A DNA stretch of 64,000 bases, from positions 24,036 to 88,035 of the forward strand of contig DAOKYY010000005.1 of assembly GCA_035325905.1 (NCBI GenBank), read 5' to 3'. The stretch is from DYGX01 sp035325905. GTDB taxonomy: Bacteria > Chloroflexota > Anaerolineae > Aggregatilineales > Aggregatilineaceae. Positions 10,601-17,897 of this stretch are shown here, in pieces; the first letter of the stretch is position 1; every line of letters starts with the position of its first letter. The position numbers and the translations under genes are program-made. The notes beneath the pieces were generated by a model. It was not told the origin of the DNA. It did no database searches and worked only from the letters and a program-made list of their open reading frames with translations.

Positions 10601-11811
10601 GCTGGCTGCGGCGCGTGCGCGTGCGCGACCTGGCCGGGCTGGCCGTGCCCGTGATCGGCACTGGCGCGGCGTTGTTGCTGATCGTGCTGGTTTCGATTGT
10701 GTACGGCGTGCGCGAGGTGCCGGTCGCGCAGCTGGTCGTGCCGCTGATCGCCTGGGCGACGGCGCTGTTCTTCCTGCCCCGTCAAGCGCCGCTGCTACGC
10801 GCGGTCTACGCGCTGATCGTGCTGGCGCTGGCGATCTCGCTCGGCGTGGAGCTGGTCGTGCTGGATGGCGACATCGGGCGGCAGAACACCGTCTTCAAGT
10901 TCTATTTGCAGGTCTGGTTCCTGCTGAGCATCGCCGGCGGGATCGCGCTGGCGTGGATGCTGCGCGTGACGCATCGCTGGGCGCTGCCGCTGCGCGCGGC
11001 GTGGAGCGGCGCGCTGGCGCTGCTGATGGCGATTGCGCTGCTCTACCCGGTGATGGCGACGCGGGCGCGCTTCGAGGACCGTTTCAACAAGGCTGAGACG
11101 CCGCTGACGCTTGACGGGATGGCATACATGAAGGTCGCGCGCCATTACCAGGGCAACGCCGCCTTCAGCCTCGCAGGCGATTACGAGATGATCCGCTGGC
11201 TGCAAGAGAACGTCGAAGGCACGCCGGTGATCGTCGAGGGGCGCTATTACCCGACCGAATACTCCTGGACCGGGCGGATCAGCATCAACACCGGCCTGCC
11301 GACGATCCTCGGCTGGCGCTGGCACCAGACGCAGCAGCGCGGGCTGGATAACCTGCCGCTGCTGGTCCAGACGCGCGAGAACAACGTCGCCGCGCTCTAC
11401 ACCCTGCCGGAGCCGGTGCTCGGCTCAATCGATCCCGCGACCGGGCTGCCGCAGGCCATCAGCGAGCCGCCGCAAGACGCGGCAATGGCTGAGGCGATCC
11501 GCGCCGCCTGGAACCTGCTGCGCCATTATGAAGTCGAGTATCTGATCGCCGGCACGCTGGAGCACGCGATCTACAATGATTTCGCCGCCGACCCGGAGAC
11601 GGGGATGATGACCGCCGGGCACGCGCCGGGCCTCGCCAAGTTCGAGCGCATGGCCGGGATGGGGCTGCTGGAGATCGTCTACGAGGCCCCGCGCTGCATC
11701 GACTACGCCACCGCACCGGGTGAGGATTGCCCGCCCGAGTCGGTGTACTTTGATCGCATCTATCGCGTCGTGCCGGGCGCGACGCTGCCGGATACGCTCG
11801 CGGCGCGCTGA
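4693..11811 (+). CDS. Giant GT39-like / DUF2298 (Chlor_Arch_YYY) fusion membrane protein
   Basis: This 2372-residue protein has three parts. Residues ~50-720 are a polytopic GT39-like region with HPDE at about 85-88, the first-loop acidic motif. Residues ~720-1240 are mostly hydrophilic and beta-rich, probably extracytoplasmic. Residues ~1260-2360 are a second polytopic region matching DUF2298/TIGR03662, including the diagnostic YYYFGY near 1450 preceded by EKPMD. TIGR03662 proteins are highly hydrophobic, of unknown function, and limited to Chloroflexi, some archaea and a few others. The start is TTG at 4693, with GGCGG 7 bases upstream as a weak ribosome site. A Gly/Arg-rich insert at about residues 1625-1645 interrupts the second region. 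The role is inferred to be transfer or handling of lipid-linked sugars in the envelope. Confidence 0.85.
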   Translation: MTDIQSFSDTPDRPEPLDGEDLALSAPTLDAQEIAIEGAVYSRRGAAVSVRPLDALFYALLVAILAVGAWLRFDGQNWDDYTHLHPDERFLTDVVSLLNGPLQFTDPTPEAAEQHRLRCEARYPAPTVEGDDPAARLSALEQAGRGGYFDAECSPLNPNNLGKGLYVYGEFPLFTVHLAGVARSHLSQDWHSFLTTFDPEAAAEHRITTHWETYTGAQLVGRSVAAAADWLTIIVLFLLGRRLYGRWTGLLAAGFYAVAAFPLQQSHFWTVDTFTTLWVTLALYFAVRALDGASALRGAPAAAYLALWAGAVIWEVAYWERPALGAALLGGVFLLALPVMAGLSQIAPPHLRRAVVAASGLIAALVYVVTALALDVFASRPFPLGEDLIALGFDAVFYGLAALILALIADVLRGPRRSAERFSRPAWVVGALGVLWLALVGALLLDALAPWAALLVALGGVALLIVDVTDLADYALFGVALGAAVASRINVAPLAGIIALAAAIRLLPLLDRALDRAQRSHILAHTLSGVTAAAVVALVVFRLLQPHAFLGPDIWGLRFNPGWLDDAREAATLTSGQWDAPPNHQWASRTPYLFPWRNIVLWGFGLPLGLVAWGAWAWAGSGIARARPQWTRHLIPFAWVLVVFAWLGGRWVTTMRYFLPIYPPLALFAAWALVRLVAAAWRAYRADPRAARRLALGGAVALLVFVYGYTALFGFGVHNIHRRQLTRVAASRWFQEFVPGDFGVWIEGDGQRQMVNLGRGQVSAPPSVLRLEQGESAEVGFNVPGEARVFALTFHHLLDPAEDAGPETLRARLWRNDPFLGRQLEWEGTLERDFSNAASPYGTSYRLDVGGEVTLAPLETGDPLRQPFTLEISALDGGPISLVGGVAESVTSPLSMVTLGVQSTFDDTVSGLDLSFAAPPLITGHGDDIPAAPTHWTPGGGDAIQFLIPIDGVIGTVEIPHLGDPLMDAGVETVHFTLIGPDGETRTATVSEDLSAGADPLGAPQTLTFDPPLPVQKYDPAGAPQLATLVIEAEDPVYTSGPVIAWEGDWDDPVPWPVCPLPDDVPYRDDLPSGLSSYDCASIGMYGAHYQGLKLWLVAEDTDQKRAAMLNALDQADYLVITSNRFYDSLSRIPMRWPMTMAFYDALFDGRLGFELVKTFESYPSVGPVTIPDQALPTDDLPAWVNEHWEAEEAYHVYDHPAVLVFRKNGGYAPENTAAILDSVSRRPVTAAIPGYMPDPEPVGLFVWNAVQASQAPTLLQFTAEQWDVQRAGGTWRALFDLDALINRNQVVAVIAWWLLITGAGWLAWPLLFAAFPALPDRAFPVARITAWLLVAWIAWVGGSLGLRTWTRPGLAAITLGLAALALAAAWTRRGALWLYLRANWRHLLLIEALALALFLAFVGVRLGNPDLWQPGLGGEKPMDLAYFNGVLRSTIFPPIDPWFSGGYINYYYFGYVIVGAPVKLIGLDPAIAYNLILPALYAMTGLGVFSIAYNWVRARAVRPGEISCATRDRSLMAGASLPLEAQPGAPPGLRREPPAPRGSAWLAGTLALALAIILGNLGTVLVFVREVAALDGWQPVPMLTHVRRAELESERSAIYERLYGEAVEDFRDENGGRSPSELEMSVLGGAAGGRAEEGTRNKGQHPPLIRIWEHGLTGLRAQLQAFFNGLGRVLDGQPLAIYSNRWHWGPTRIISELAPAGAGHNAINEMPYFTFLYGDLHAHMISMPVYLLALLWLVAEIAGAGWALRRGWEAALALFIGGLAVGILRPTNTWDWITFLILGVAGLTYAAWLRAARTTGHLPVPEAATRLWALLRPGRARSLWPVLLLLPLGAAARIAYYVVRRMQADDQLKRGLRIGETLIDPGVTPGSVALWMIGALAVGVVVYVGLLIALRARIDRPRLLDWLGRVALFLVIVFAVALPFASTFATPYSSIKPWEAETTPLWAYLYIHGLFIFIVISFLVWQTARWLRRVRVRDLAGLAVPVIGTGAALLLIVLVSIVYGVREVPVAQLVVPLIAWATALFFLPRQAPLLRAVYALIVLALAISLGVELVVLDGDIGRQNTVFKFYLQVWFLLSIAGGIALAWMLRVTHRWALPLRAAWSGALALLMAIALLYPVMATRARFEDRFNKAETPLTLDGMAYMKVARHYQGNAAFSLAGDYEMIRWLQENVEGTPVIVEGRYYPTEYSWTGRISINTGLPTILGWRWHQTQQRGLDNLPLLVQTRENNVAALYTLPEPVLGSIDPATGLPQAISEPPQDAAMAEAIRAAWNLLRHYEVEYLIAGTLEHAIYNDFAADPETGMMTAGHAPGLAKFERMAGMGLLEIVYEAPRCIDYATAPGEDCPPESVYFDRIYRVVPGATLPDTLAAR

Positions 11812-11843
11812 GCGCGCTCGCAGGGGAGAGACTCGCACCCGCT

Positions 11844-14540
11844 ATGGACCTCGCGCTGATAGGCGACTGGCTGAGCCGCGAAGGCGGCGCGCTGCTGGCG
11901 TGGTGGCTGCTGACCACGCTGGCGGGGGCGCTGGTCTGGCCGCTGCTCTATCGTATCCTGGGCGGGCTGCCCGATCGCGGCTATACGCTGGCGCGCGCCG
12001 CCGGATTGATGCTGACCGCGTTCGTGTTCTGGTTCCTGGGAAGCGTCGGGCTGCTGCGCAACACGCCCGGCGGGGCCGCCTTCGCGTGGCTGGCGGTTGG
12101 CGCAATCAGCGTCGCGACCTATTTGCGCTGGCCGGGACGCGCCCCGCTGCGCCCCTGGCTGCGCGAGCACCGCGCGCTGATCATCACCGCTGAGGTGCTG
12201 TTCGCGGCGCTGTTCTTCGGCTGGTCGCTGTTCCGGGCGCACTACCCGGAGATGTACAGCACCGAGAAGCCGATGGAGATCATGTTCCTCAACAGCATCC
12301 GCGCCAGCGACGCCTTCCCGCCGCACGACGCCTGGCTGGCCGGGTACGCGATCAGCTACTACTACTTCGGCTATCTGATCGCGGCCATGCTGGCGGACCT
12401 CGCGGCGGCCAACAGCGGAGTCGCGTTCAACCTGATGCTGGCGACGCTGATCGCGCAGGCGGGGGTTGGCGCGCTGGGCGTAGTGTACAACCTCACGCTC
12501 GCGGCGGGGCGCTTCGGGCGGCAGCGTCCGTCGGGCGCGGGCGGCGCAATCGCGGCGGGGCTGCTGGCGGCGTGTTTCCTGGTGCTGATGGGCAACCTCG
12601 GCGTCGCGCTGGTCGAGCTGCCCTATCGCGGCTATGCGTCCGGCGCGGTTGGCGCGGGCTATTTCGACTTCTGGAACGTGCCGGAGCGCGACGGGATGAG
12701 CGCGCCGCCGGAATCGGCCTGGGAGGGCGATCCGCAGCCGCTGGAGCAGTGGGACGCGCCGCGCAACTGGTGGTGGTTCCGCTACAGCCGCGTGATTAAC
12801 GACATCGACCTGGCCGGGCAGCCGGAGGGGGCGCAGCCGATCGCGGAGTTTCCGAGCTTTAGCTTCGTGCTGGGCGACATGCATCCGCACGTGCTGGCGC
12901 TGCCGTTCGCGGTGCTGGCGGTCGGGCTGGCGCTCAACCTGGCGCTGCGCGGCGCGTCGCTGCGCCCGCTCGAATACCCCCTGTACGCGATCTGGGTCGG
13001 CGGAATGGTCTTCGTCAACTCGTGGGACGCGGTCTATCTCGCGCTGCTGGTTGGCGCGGAGGCGCTGCGCCGTTTGCTGGCCGGAGGCGGTCGCCTGACC
13101 ACGCGCGACCTGTGGGAGACGCTGCTGTTCGCGGCGGCGATCGGCGCGCTGACGCTGGTGCTCTATCTGCCCTGGCTGATCAGCTTCACCTCGCAGGCGG
13201 GCGGCGTGCTGCCGAACGTGATCTATCCGACCGCGTGGCAGCAGTTCTTCCTGCAGTTCGGCGCGTTCCTGATCGTTCTGGCCGTCTTCCTGGCCGTCGA
13301 GGCGCGGCGCGCCGGGCGGCGCTTCAACCGTCAGGCCGCGCTGGTCGGCGCGGCGCTCGTCGGGCTGGCGCTGCTCGCGGTGATGGTTGCGCTCGGCGTG
13401 GTGTTTTACGAGAACGTCACGATACGCGGCGCGATCTTTCGCGGGGCGGACTTCGCGCTGCCGCTTGGCGATCACCTGCCGGATATTCTGCGGGCGCGGC
13501 TGCCGGGCGTGCCGAGCGAATTGCTGCTGCTGGCGATGATCGGCGCGGTGGTCGGGCTGCTGTTCGCGCGCGCGAACGGGCACGGCGCGGACGACTCCCC
13601 CACCGGCGAGCCACCCACGCTGCCATTGAGCCAGGCGACCGCCTTCACGCTGCTGTTGATCGGCGCGGGCGCGGTCCTGACGCTGGCGCCCGATTTCGTG
13701 TACCTGCGCGACAATTTCGGCGTGCGGATCAATACCGTGTTCAAACTGTACTACCAGGGCTGGCTGCTGTTCAGCCTGGCGAGCGCCTTCGCGGTCTGGT
13801 CGCTGCTCGCCGCGCGCCCGGAAGTGGAGCCTTCCCCGGCGGCGCTGGGGGGTCGCGTCGTGTTCGGCGCGGTAGTTCTGGTGCTGTTCGCGGCCGGGAT
13901 GCTGTACCCGGCGCTGGCCTTCCAGACGCGCGCCCTCGACGACGATCTGGACCGGCGCGCGGTCAAGACGCAGCGCGACCTGTGCGCCGAGACGCCCGGC
14001 GTGGCGTGCCCGGCCCTGCCGGACCTGACGCTCGATGGCCGCCCGACCTTCGCCGGGTTCCTGGGCGAGGGCGAATTCCAGACGGTGCAGTGCTTCGCCG
14101 CGCTGGACCGCCCGGCGGACGCGGTGATCGCCGAAGCGCCGTTCCCCGGCGGGTATAACCCGTCGTTCAGCCGCTTCAGCGCGCTGACCGGCGTCCCGAC
14201 GCTGATGGGCTGGCAGGGGCACGAGGGCCAGTGGCGCGGCCCAACTTATCCCGAAGTCACCGACGCGCGCCGCGAGAACGGCCAGTACCGCGACCGGATC
14301 GTGGACGTGCAGGAGATGTACACCACGCAGGACTGGGACCGCGCCTGGGCGATCATCGACCGCTACGGGATCGACTATATCGTCGTCGGCGGGGCGGAGC
14401 GGCAGATGATCGCGCGGCTGGCGGGGGACGACCTGAGTAAGCGGCGTGACTACGAGCTGGGGCTGGCGAAGTTCGAGCAGGTGCTGACGCCGGTCTGTGG
14501 CGCGGGCGGCGCGGTGGTATATCGCGTTGCGCCGGGCTAG
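11844..14540 (+). CDS. DUF2298 (Chlor_Arch_YYY) integral membrane protein
   Basis: This 898-residue protein is essentially one DUF2298/TIGR03662 unit. It has repeated transmembrane helices, an EKPME motif near residue 140 and YYYFGY near 172-177, matching the C-terminal half of the 2372-residue protein upstream. The last ~200 residues are soluble and contain several Cys. The ATG at 11844 is preceded by GGGGAGAG at 11823-11830, and the gap to the upstream stop is 32 bases, so the two genes look co-transcribed. The function of the family is not established. Its co-occurrence with GT39 and TIGR03663 genes suggests a part in building surface glycoconjugates. The family call is firm, the role is inference. 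Confidence 0.88.
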   Translation: MDLALIGDWLSREGGALLAWWLLTTLAGALVWPLLYRILGGLPDRGYTLARAAGLMLTAFVFWFLGSVGLLRNTPGGAAFAWLAVGAISVATYLRWPGRAPLRPWLREHRALIITAEVLFAALFFGWSLFRAHYPEMYSTEKPMEIMFLNSIRASDAFPPHDAWLAGYAISYYYFGYLIAAMLADLAAANSGVAFNLMLATLIAQAGVGALGVVYNLTLAAGRFGRQRPSGAGGAIAAGLLAACFLVLMGNLGVALVELPYRGYASGAVGAGYFDFWNVPERDGMSAPPESAWEGDPQPLEQWDAPRNWWWFRYSRVINDIDLAGQPEGAQPIAEFPSFSFVLGDMHPHVLALPFAVLAVGLALNLALRGASLRPLEYPLYAIWVGGMVFVNSWDAVYLALLVGAEALRRLLAGGGRLTTRDLWETLLFAAAIGALTLVLYLPWLISFTSQAGGVLPNVIYPTAWQQFFLQFGAFLIVLAVFLAVEARRAGRRFNRQAALVGAALVGLALLAVMVALGVVFYENVTIRGAIFRGADFALPLGDHLPDILRARLPGVPSELLLLAMIGAVVGLLFARANGHGADDSPTGEPPTLPLSQATAFTLLLIGAGAVLTLAPDFVYLRDNFGVRINTVFKLYYQGWLLFSLASAFAVWSLLAARPEVEPSPAALGGRVVFGAVVLVLFAAGMLYPALAFQTRALDDDLDRRAVKTQRDLCAETPGVACPALPDLTLDGRPTFAGFLGEGEFQTVQCFAALDRPADAVIAEAPFPGGYNPSFSRFSALTGVPTLMGWQGHEGQWRGPTYPEVTDARRENGQYRDRIVDVQEMYTTQDWDRAWAIIDRYGIDYIVVGGAERQMIARLAGDDLSKRRDYELGLAKFEQVLTPVCGAGGAVVYRVAPG

Positions 14541-14556
14541 GCGGAGAGCGGAGCAG

Positions 14557-16512
14557 ATGGCGATGATGGCTGATCCGGCGGTTCTGACGGCCCGCGAGCG
14601 ATCCAACGGCCACGCCGAGCCGGGGCTGCGCGTGCGGGTCACGCTCGAAGTGCTGCTTTACGCGCTGCTGGCGCTGGCGGCGGTCGGGCTGCGCTTCGTT
14701 GCGCTGGGCGATGCGCCGCTGAACGACGACGAGGCGGCGCGGGCGCTCGGCGCGCTGCGCATGATCGACCAGAGCGTGCCGGGCGCGGGGGATGTGCCCG
14801 ACAGCCCGCTCACCCTGGCGCTACACGCGCTGACCTTCACCTTCGGCGGCGCATCGGACGCGGCGGCGCGCTTTCCGAGCGCGCTCGGCGGCGTGCTGCT
14901 GGTGCTGGCGCCCGCGTTGTGGCGGCGCTACCTTAACCCGCTGCCGCCGCTGATTCTGAGCTTCTTGCTGGCGATCTCGCCGGTAGCGTGGCTGGCCTCC
15001 CGCACGCTGAGCCTGGCGGTGTGGAGCGCGCTGCTGGCGATCGTCGCGCCGTGGCTGGCGCTGCGCTTCGTTGAGACGCGGCGCGTGGCCTACGCGGTTG
15101 CGGCGACGGTCGCCTTCGCGGGGATGGCGCTCCTGGTCGAACCCGCCGGAATGATCATGCTGCTGGCGCTGGCGTTCGGCGTCGCCTTCGCCTGGCTGAC
15201 CGAGGACGACCCGGCGTCGGGGTTCGGACCGGCGCTGCGCGGGATGTTGCGCGGCTGGCCGTGGGCGCAAGGCGCGCTGGCGGCGGTGGTGGTCGCGCTG
15301 GCGCTCAGCACGCTCGTCTTCTTCCTGCCGTCCGGCCTGACCGCGATCGGCAACGTGATCGCGGGCGCGGTGCGCGGTCTGAGCGAGCGGCCCACAGGCG
15401 CGACGGTCGCCTTCCCGCTGCTCGTCGCGCTGCGCTACGAGCCGGGAGTTGTGTTGTTCGGCGTGCTGGCGGCGGTGCATGCCGTGCGCGAAGGCGGCTT
15501 CTTCGAGCGCGCCCTGGCCGGGTGGTTGCTGGCCGGGATCGCGGCTGGGCTGGCCTATGCCGGGGCGACCGCGTCGCACGCGCTGTGGGTGACGCTGCCG
15601 CTGGCGGCGCTGCTCGCGCTGGCGATCACGCGCTGGCTGACCGAGCGGCCCGGCGTGGTTTGGAACGTGCCGCGCGGCGGCGTGACGCTCCACGCCGCGA
15701 TCACCTTCGCGCTGTGGGGCGCGGTCGGGCTGAGCCTGGTGCTGATGGGCAAGCAGATCCTGGTCGATCTGCCCGCCGACGTGACCCGCCTCGGCGCGCT
15801 GGTCGAGCGCGTCTTCGACGGCTTGTACAGCCGGCGCACTGCCACCAGCGAGATGATCGAGGTGCAGGGCGTGCAGGTCTTCAGCACGACGCTCGGCTTC
15901 ATCCAGCTGCGCGCCCTGCTGACGGTGCTGCTCAGCCTGCTGGTGGGCATCCTGTATTTTCTGGTCGGCAGCCTGTGGGGCGCGCGGACCGCCTGGCGCG
16001 GCCTGGCGCTGGGCACGCTCGGCGTGCTGCTGCTCTACGGCCTGGGCGCCGGTGGGCACGCCGCCTTTCAGGCCAGCGGCGACCCGCGCACGCTGTGGTA
16101 TCCGAACCCGGTCACGGATGACCTGCGCGAGCTGGAGGACACGCTCGAAACGATGAGCCTGCGCGCTAGCGGCACGCCGCACCTGATCGACATTACGGCG
16201 CGCGTCCCGGACGACGGCGCGCTGGCCTGGGCGCTGCGCCGCCATCCGAACACGACCTTCGTTGGCGGTCTGGGGCCGGAGGTCCGCTCAGCGGTCGTGA
16301 TCGCGCCGCAGATCGAGCCGGAGCCGGTGCTCGGCGCGAGCTACATCGGCAAGGACCTGATCACGCGGCGCGCCTGGTCCCTGGACTCGCTTTCGTGGCG
16401 TGATATGATTATGTGGCTCTATCGCGGGGCGTCGCGCGTCCCGCCCGCGCCGAGCGAGACGATCATGCTGTGGGTGCGCAACGACGTGTACGGCGTCGAG
16501 AACGTCCCTTAG
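14557..16512 (+). CDS. GT39-like polytopic glycosyltransferase
   Basis: This is a 651-residue protein. A cytosolic head of about 30 residues is followed by a first helix, then NDDEAARAL near residue 56, a first-loop acidic motif like the DE pair of GT39/TIGR03663 proteins. About twelve more hydrophobic segments follow, with a soluble C-terminus from about residue 510. I chose ATG 14557 because GGAGAG lies 8 bases upstream; an in-frame start at 14497 would overlap the preceding gene by 44 bases. The gene sits 16 bases after the DUF2298 gene and is probably in the same transcript. It is shorter than its neighbours and lacks the YYY motif. Likely a polyprenyl-phosphate-sugar-dependent transferase; substrate unknown. 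Confidence 0.75.
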   Translation: MAMMADPAVLTARERSNGHAEPGLRVRVTLEVLLYALLALAAVGLRFVALGDAPLNDDEAARALGALRMIDQSVPGAGDVPDSPLTLALHALTFTFGGASDAAARFPSALGGVLLVLAPALWRRYLNPLPPLILSFLLAISPVAWLASRTLSLAVWSALLAIVAPWLALRFVETRRVAYAVAATVAFAGMALLVEPAGMIMLLALAFGVAFAWLTEDDPASGFGPALRGMLRGWPWAQGALAAVVVALALSTLVFFLPSGLTAIGNVIAGAVRGLSERPTGATVAFPLLVALRYEPGVVLFGVLAAVHAVREGGFFERALAGWLLAGIAAGLAYAGATASHALWVTLPLAALLALAITRWLTERPGVVWNVPRGGVTLHAAITFALWGAVGLSLVLMGKQILVDLPADVTRLGALVERVFDGLYSRRTATSEMIEVQGVQVFSTTLGFIQLRALLTVLLSLLVGILYFLVGSLWGARTAWRGLALGTLGVLLLYGLGAGGHAAFQASGDPRTLWYPNPVTDDLRELEDTLETMSLRASGTPHLIDITARVPDDGALAWALRRHPNTTFVGGLGPEVRSAVVIAPQIEPEPVLGASYIGKDLITRRAWSLDSLSWRDMIMWLYRGASRVPPAPSETIMLWVRNDVYGVENVP

Positions 16513-16569
16513 GCGCGTCATGAGGAATTGCCAGGCCCAGAGTGTAATGAGACTATGACCGGAGCCAGG

Positions 16570-17214
16570 ATGCCCAGCGAGCCACCTTTCCAGCCACGCG
16601 CCGAGCCTGCCGTCGAGCGCGCCGCCAACGACCCTGACCTGCCGGACCTGATCGCGCGCTGTCTGGACGGCGATCAGGCGGCGTTCGCGGCGCTGTACGA
16701 GCGGTACGCCCCGGCGCTCTACCGGCTGGCCTACGGCGTGCTGCTGGACCCGCACGACGCCGAGGACGTGCTGCAGGAGTCGATGGTCTACGCCTTCCGC
16801 AACCTGGCTCGCTACGACGCGGCGCGCGGCGCGTTCCGCACCTGGCTGTACACGATCACGATCAGCCGCTGCCGCAACGCGCGCCGCCGCAAGTGGCTGC
16901 CGACCGTCACGCTGGGGCATCTGCTGACGCTCGGCGTCGAGCCGCCGACGCCGCCCGCCGAATCGCCCGAAGCGCGCGCGGCCTGGCGCGAGCTACAGGC
17001 GTCGCTGGCCGAGGCGCTGCGCACGCTGTCGCCCCGCCTGCGCGAAGCGGTCGCGCTGCGCTATGGGCAGGGGCTGACCTATCGCGAGATGGCCGAAATT
17101 ATCGACTGCCCGCAGAAGACCGCCGAGAGCCGCGTCCGGCTGGCGCACGAGCAGCTGCGCAAGGCGATGAGCGCCGCCGATCAGGCCGCGCTTGAAGAGT
17201 TGTGGAGCTTGTAG
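16570..17214 (+). CDS. ECF-type RNA polymerase sigma factor
   Basis: This is a 214-residue sigma-70 family protein of the extracytoplasmic-function type. Region 2 lies at about residues 34-105, with the DAEDVLQES core-binding signature and a following Arg-rich stretch. Region 4 is the helix-turn-helix at about 142-200, with LTYREMAEIIDCP. A Pro-rich linker of about 25 residues joins them. ATG 16570 has GGAG 5 bases upstream; ATG 16555 and TTG 16528 are in-frame alternatives. The next gene encodes a zinc-finger membrane anti-sigma factor, the usual partner. Its place among glycosyltransferase genes suggests that it controls an envelope regulon, possibly this island. The ECF subgroup was not determined. 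Confidence 0.93.
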   Translation: MPSEPPFQPRAEPAVERAANDPDLPDLIARCLDGDQAAFAALYERYAPALYRLAYGVLLDPHDAEDVLQESMVYAFRNLARYDAARGAFRTWLYTITISRCRNARRRKWLPTVTLGHLLTLGVEPPTPPAESPEARAAWRELQASLAEALRTLSPRLREAVALRYGQGLTYREMAEIIDCPQKTAESRVRLAHEQLRKAMSAADQAALEELWSL

Positions 17215-17239
17215 CGACGAGTTTGCAGCGAGGGCGACG

Positions 17240-17815
17240 ATGTTCAACCGTCACGTCACATCCCTGATCGCCCGCTATATCGACGGCCAGCTCCGCCCGG
17301 CGCAGCGCGCCCAGGTGGTCAACCACGTCCGCGTCTGCGCCGCGTGCCGCGCCGCGCTGGCTCGCGAGGAACAGATCGCGGCAGACCTGCGGCGCGAGAT
17401 GCCGCGCCTCGGCCAGCCCGATGCGGCCCGCATCGATCGCGTCTGGTCGGACGTGTGGCACGACATCGAGGCCGCGCCGCGCCCGACGCGCGCGCGCCGC
17501 TCGACGCACCTGCCAGGGCTGAGCATGGCGCTGGCGATGCTGGTGATGCTCGCGCTGGCGCTGCCCCTGCTGGCGCAGAGCGGGATGCGCGCCGAAGCCG
17601 CGCCGTTTGAGCCGGGATCGAACCTGGTCCGCAGCACGGCCTCGCCCACGCCGGGCGGGACCGACGAGGCGCAAATGGGCGCGCCGGTCAGCTTGGCGGC
17701 GCGCACCCGCGCGCAGGCGACCGTCGCGCTGGTCCCGGCGGTGGGCGCCAGCCCGGTCCCGATGCCGATCTCGACCGCCTGGCCGGAGGCGCCGACCGAC
17801 CCGGCCTCGCGCTGA
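17240..17815 (+). CDS. Zinc-finger (zf-HC2) transmembrane anti-sigma factor
   Basis: This is a 191-residue protein. The N-terminus carries the anti-sigma zinc finger NHVRVCAAC at about residues 28-36 (His-x3-Cys-x2-Cys). A basic, charged segment follows, then one transmembrane helix at about 94-115 and an extracytoplasmic tail of about 75 residues rich in Pro, Ala and Thr. Such proteins hold an ECF sigma factor at the membrane until a signal releases it. ATG 17240 has GAGGG 5 bases upstream and lies 25 bases after the sigma-factor stop, so the two are an operon. An upstream in-frame start (17192) would overlap the sigma gene and is less likely. No RseP or RsiW-type cleavage site can be read. 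Confidence 0.88.
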   Translation: MFNRHVTSLIARYIDGQLRPAQRAQVVNHVRVCAACRAALAREEQIAADLRREMPRLGQPDAARIDRVWSDVWHDIEAAPRPTRARRSTHLPGLSMALAMLVMLALALPLLAQSGMRAEAAPFEPGSNLVRSTASPTPGGTDEAQMGAPVSLAARTRAQATVALVPAVGASPVPMPISTAWPEAPTDPASR

Positions 17816-17834
17816 CCGTCTGTGAAGATGTAAG

Positions 17835-17874
17835 GCTGCTTTGCGCTGTTTCTAGCTGCTCCTGGCTGTTTTCC
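17835..17874. repeat. Degenerate 10-bp phased repeat, copy 1 (GCTGTTT-type)
   Basis: Four consecutive 10-bp units begin with GCT at 17835, 17845, 17855 and 17865 (consensus GCTGYTTYNN). The block fills the gap between the anti-sigma gene and the following giant gene. The same pattern occurs in opposite orientation at 36601-36660 and 55304-55343. Ten-base phasing of T-rich tracts would favour DNA bending. Confidence 0.55.
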
Positions 17875-17897
17875 GTTTTTGAGTGAGATTGCGACGT

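Noticed and set aside
11760..14642. 960-codon open frame on the minus strand
   Set aside because: It shadows the DUF2298 gene and has the same low-complexity Arg/Gln/Ala composition as other antisense frames.
16513..16569. ECF autoregulatory promoter (GGAATT...)
   Set aside because: No CGTC-type -10 at the right spacing, and the match to GGAAC is partial.
17835..17874. Phased repeats considered as a CRISPR array
   Set aside because: The units are 10 bp with no spacers, and no cas genes are present.
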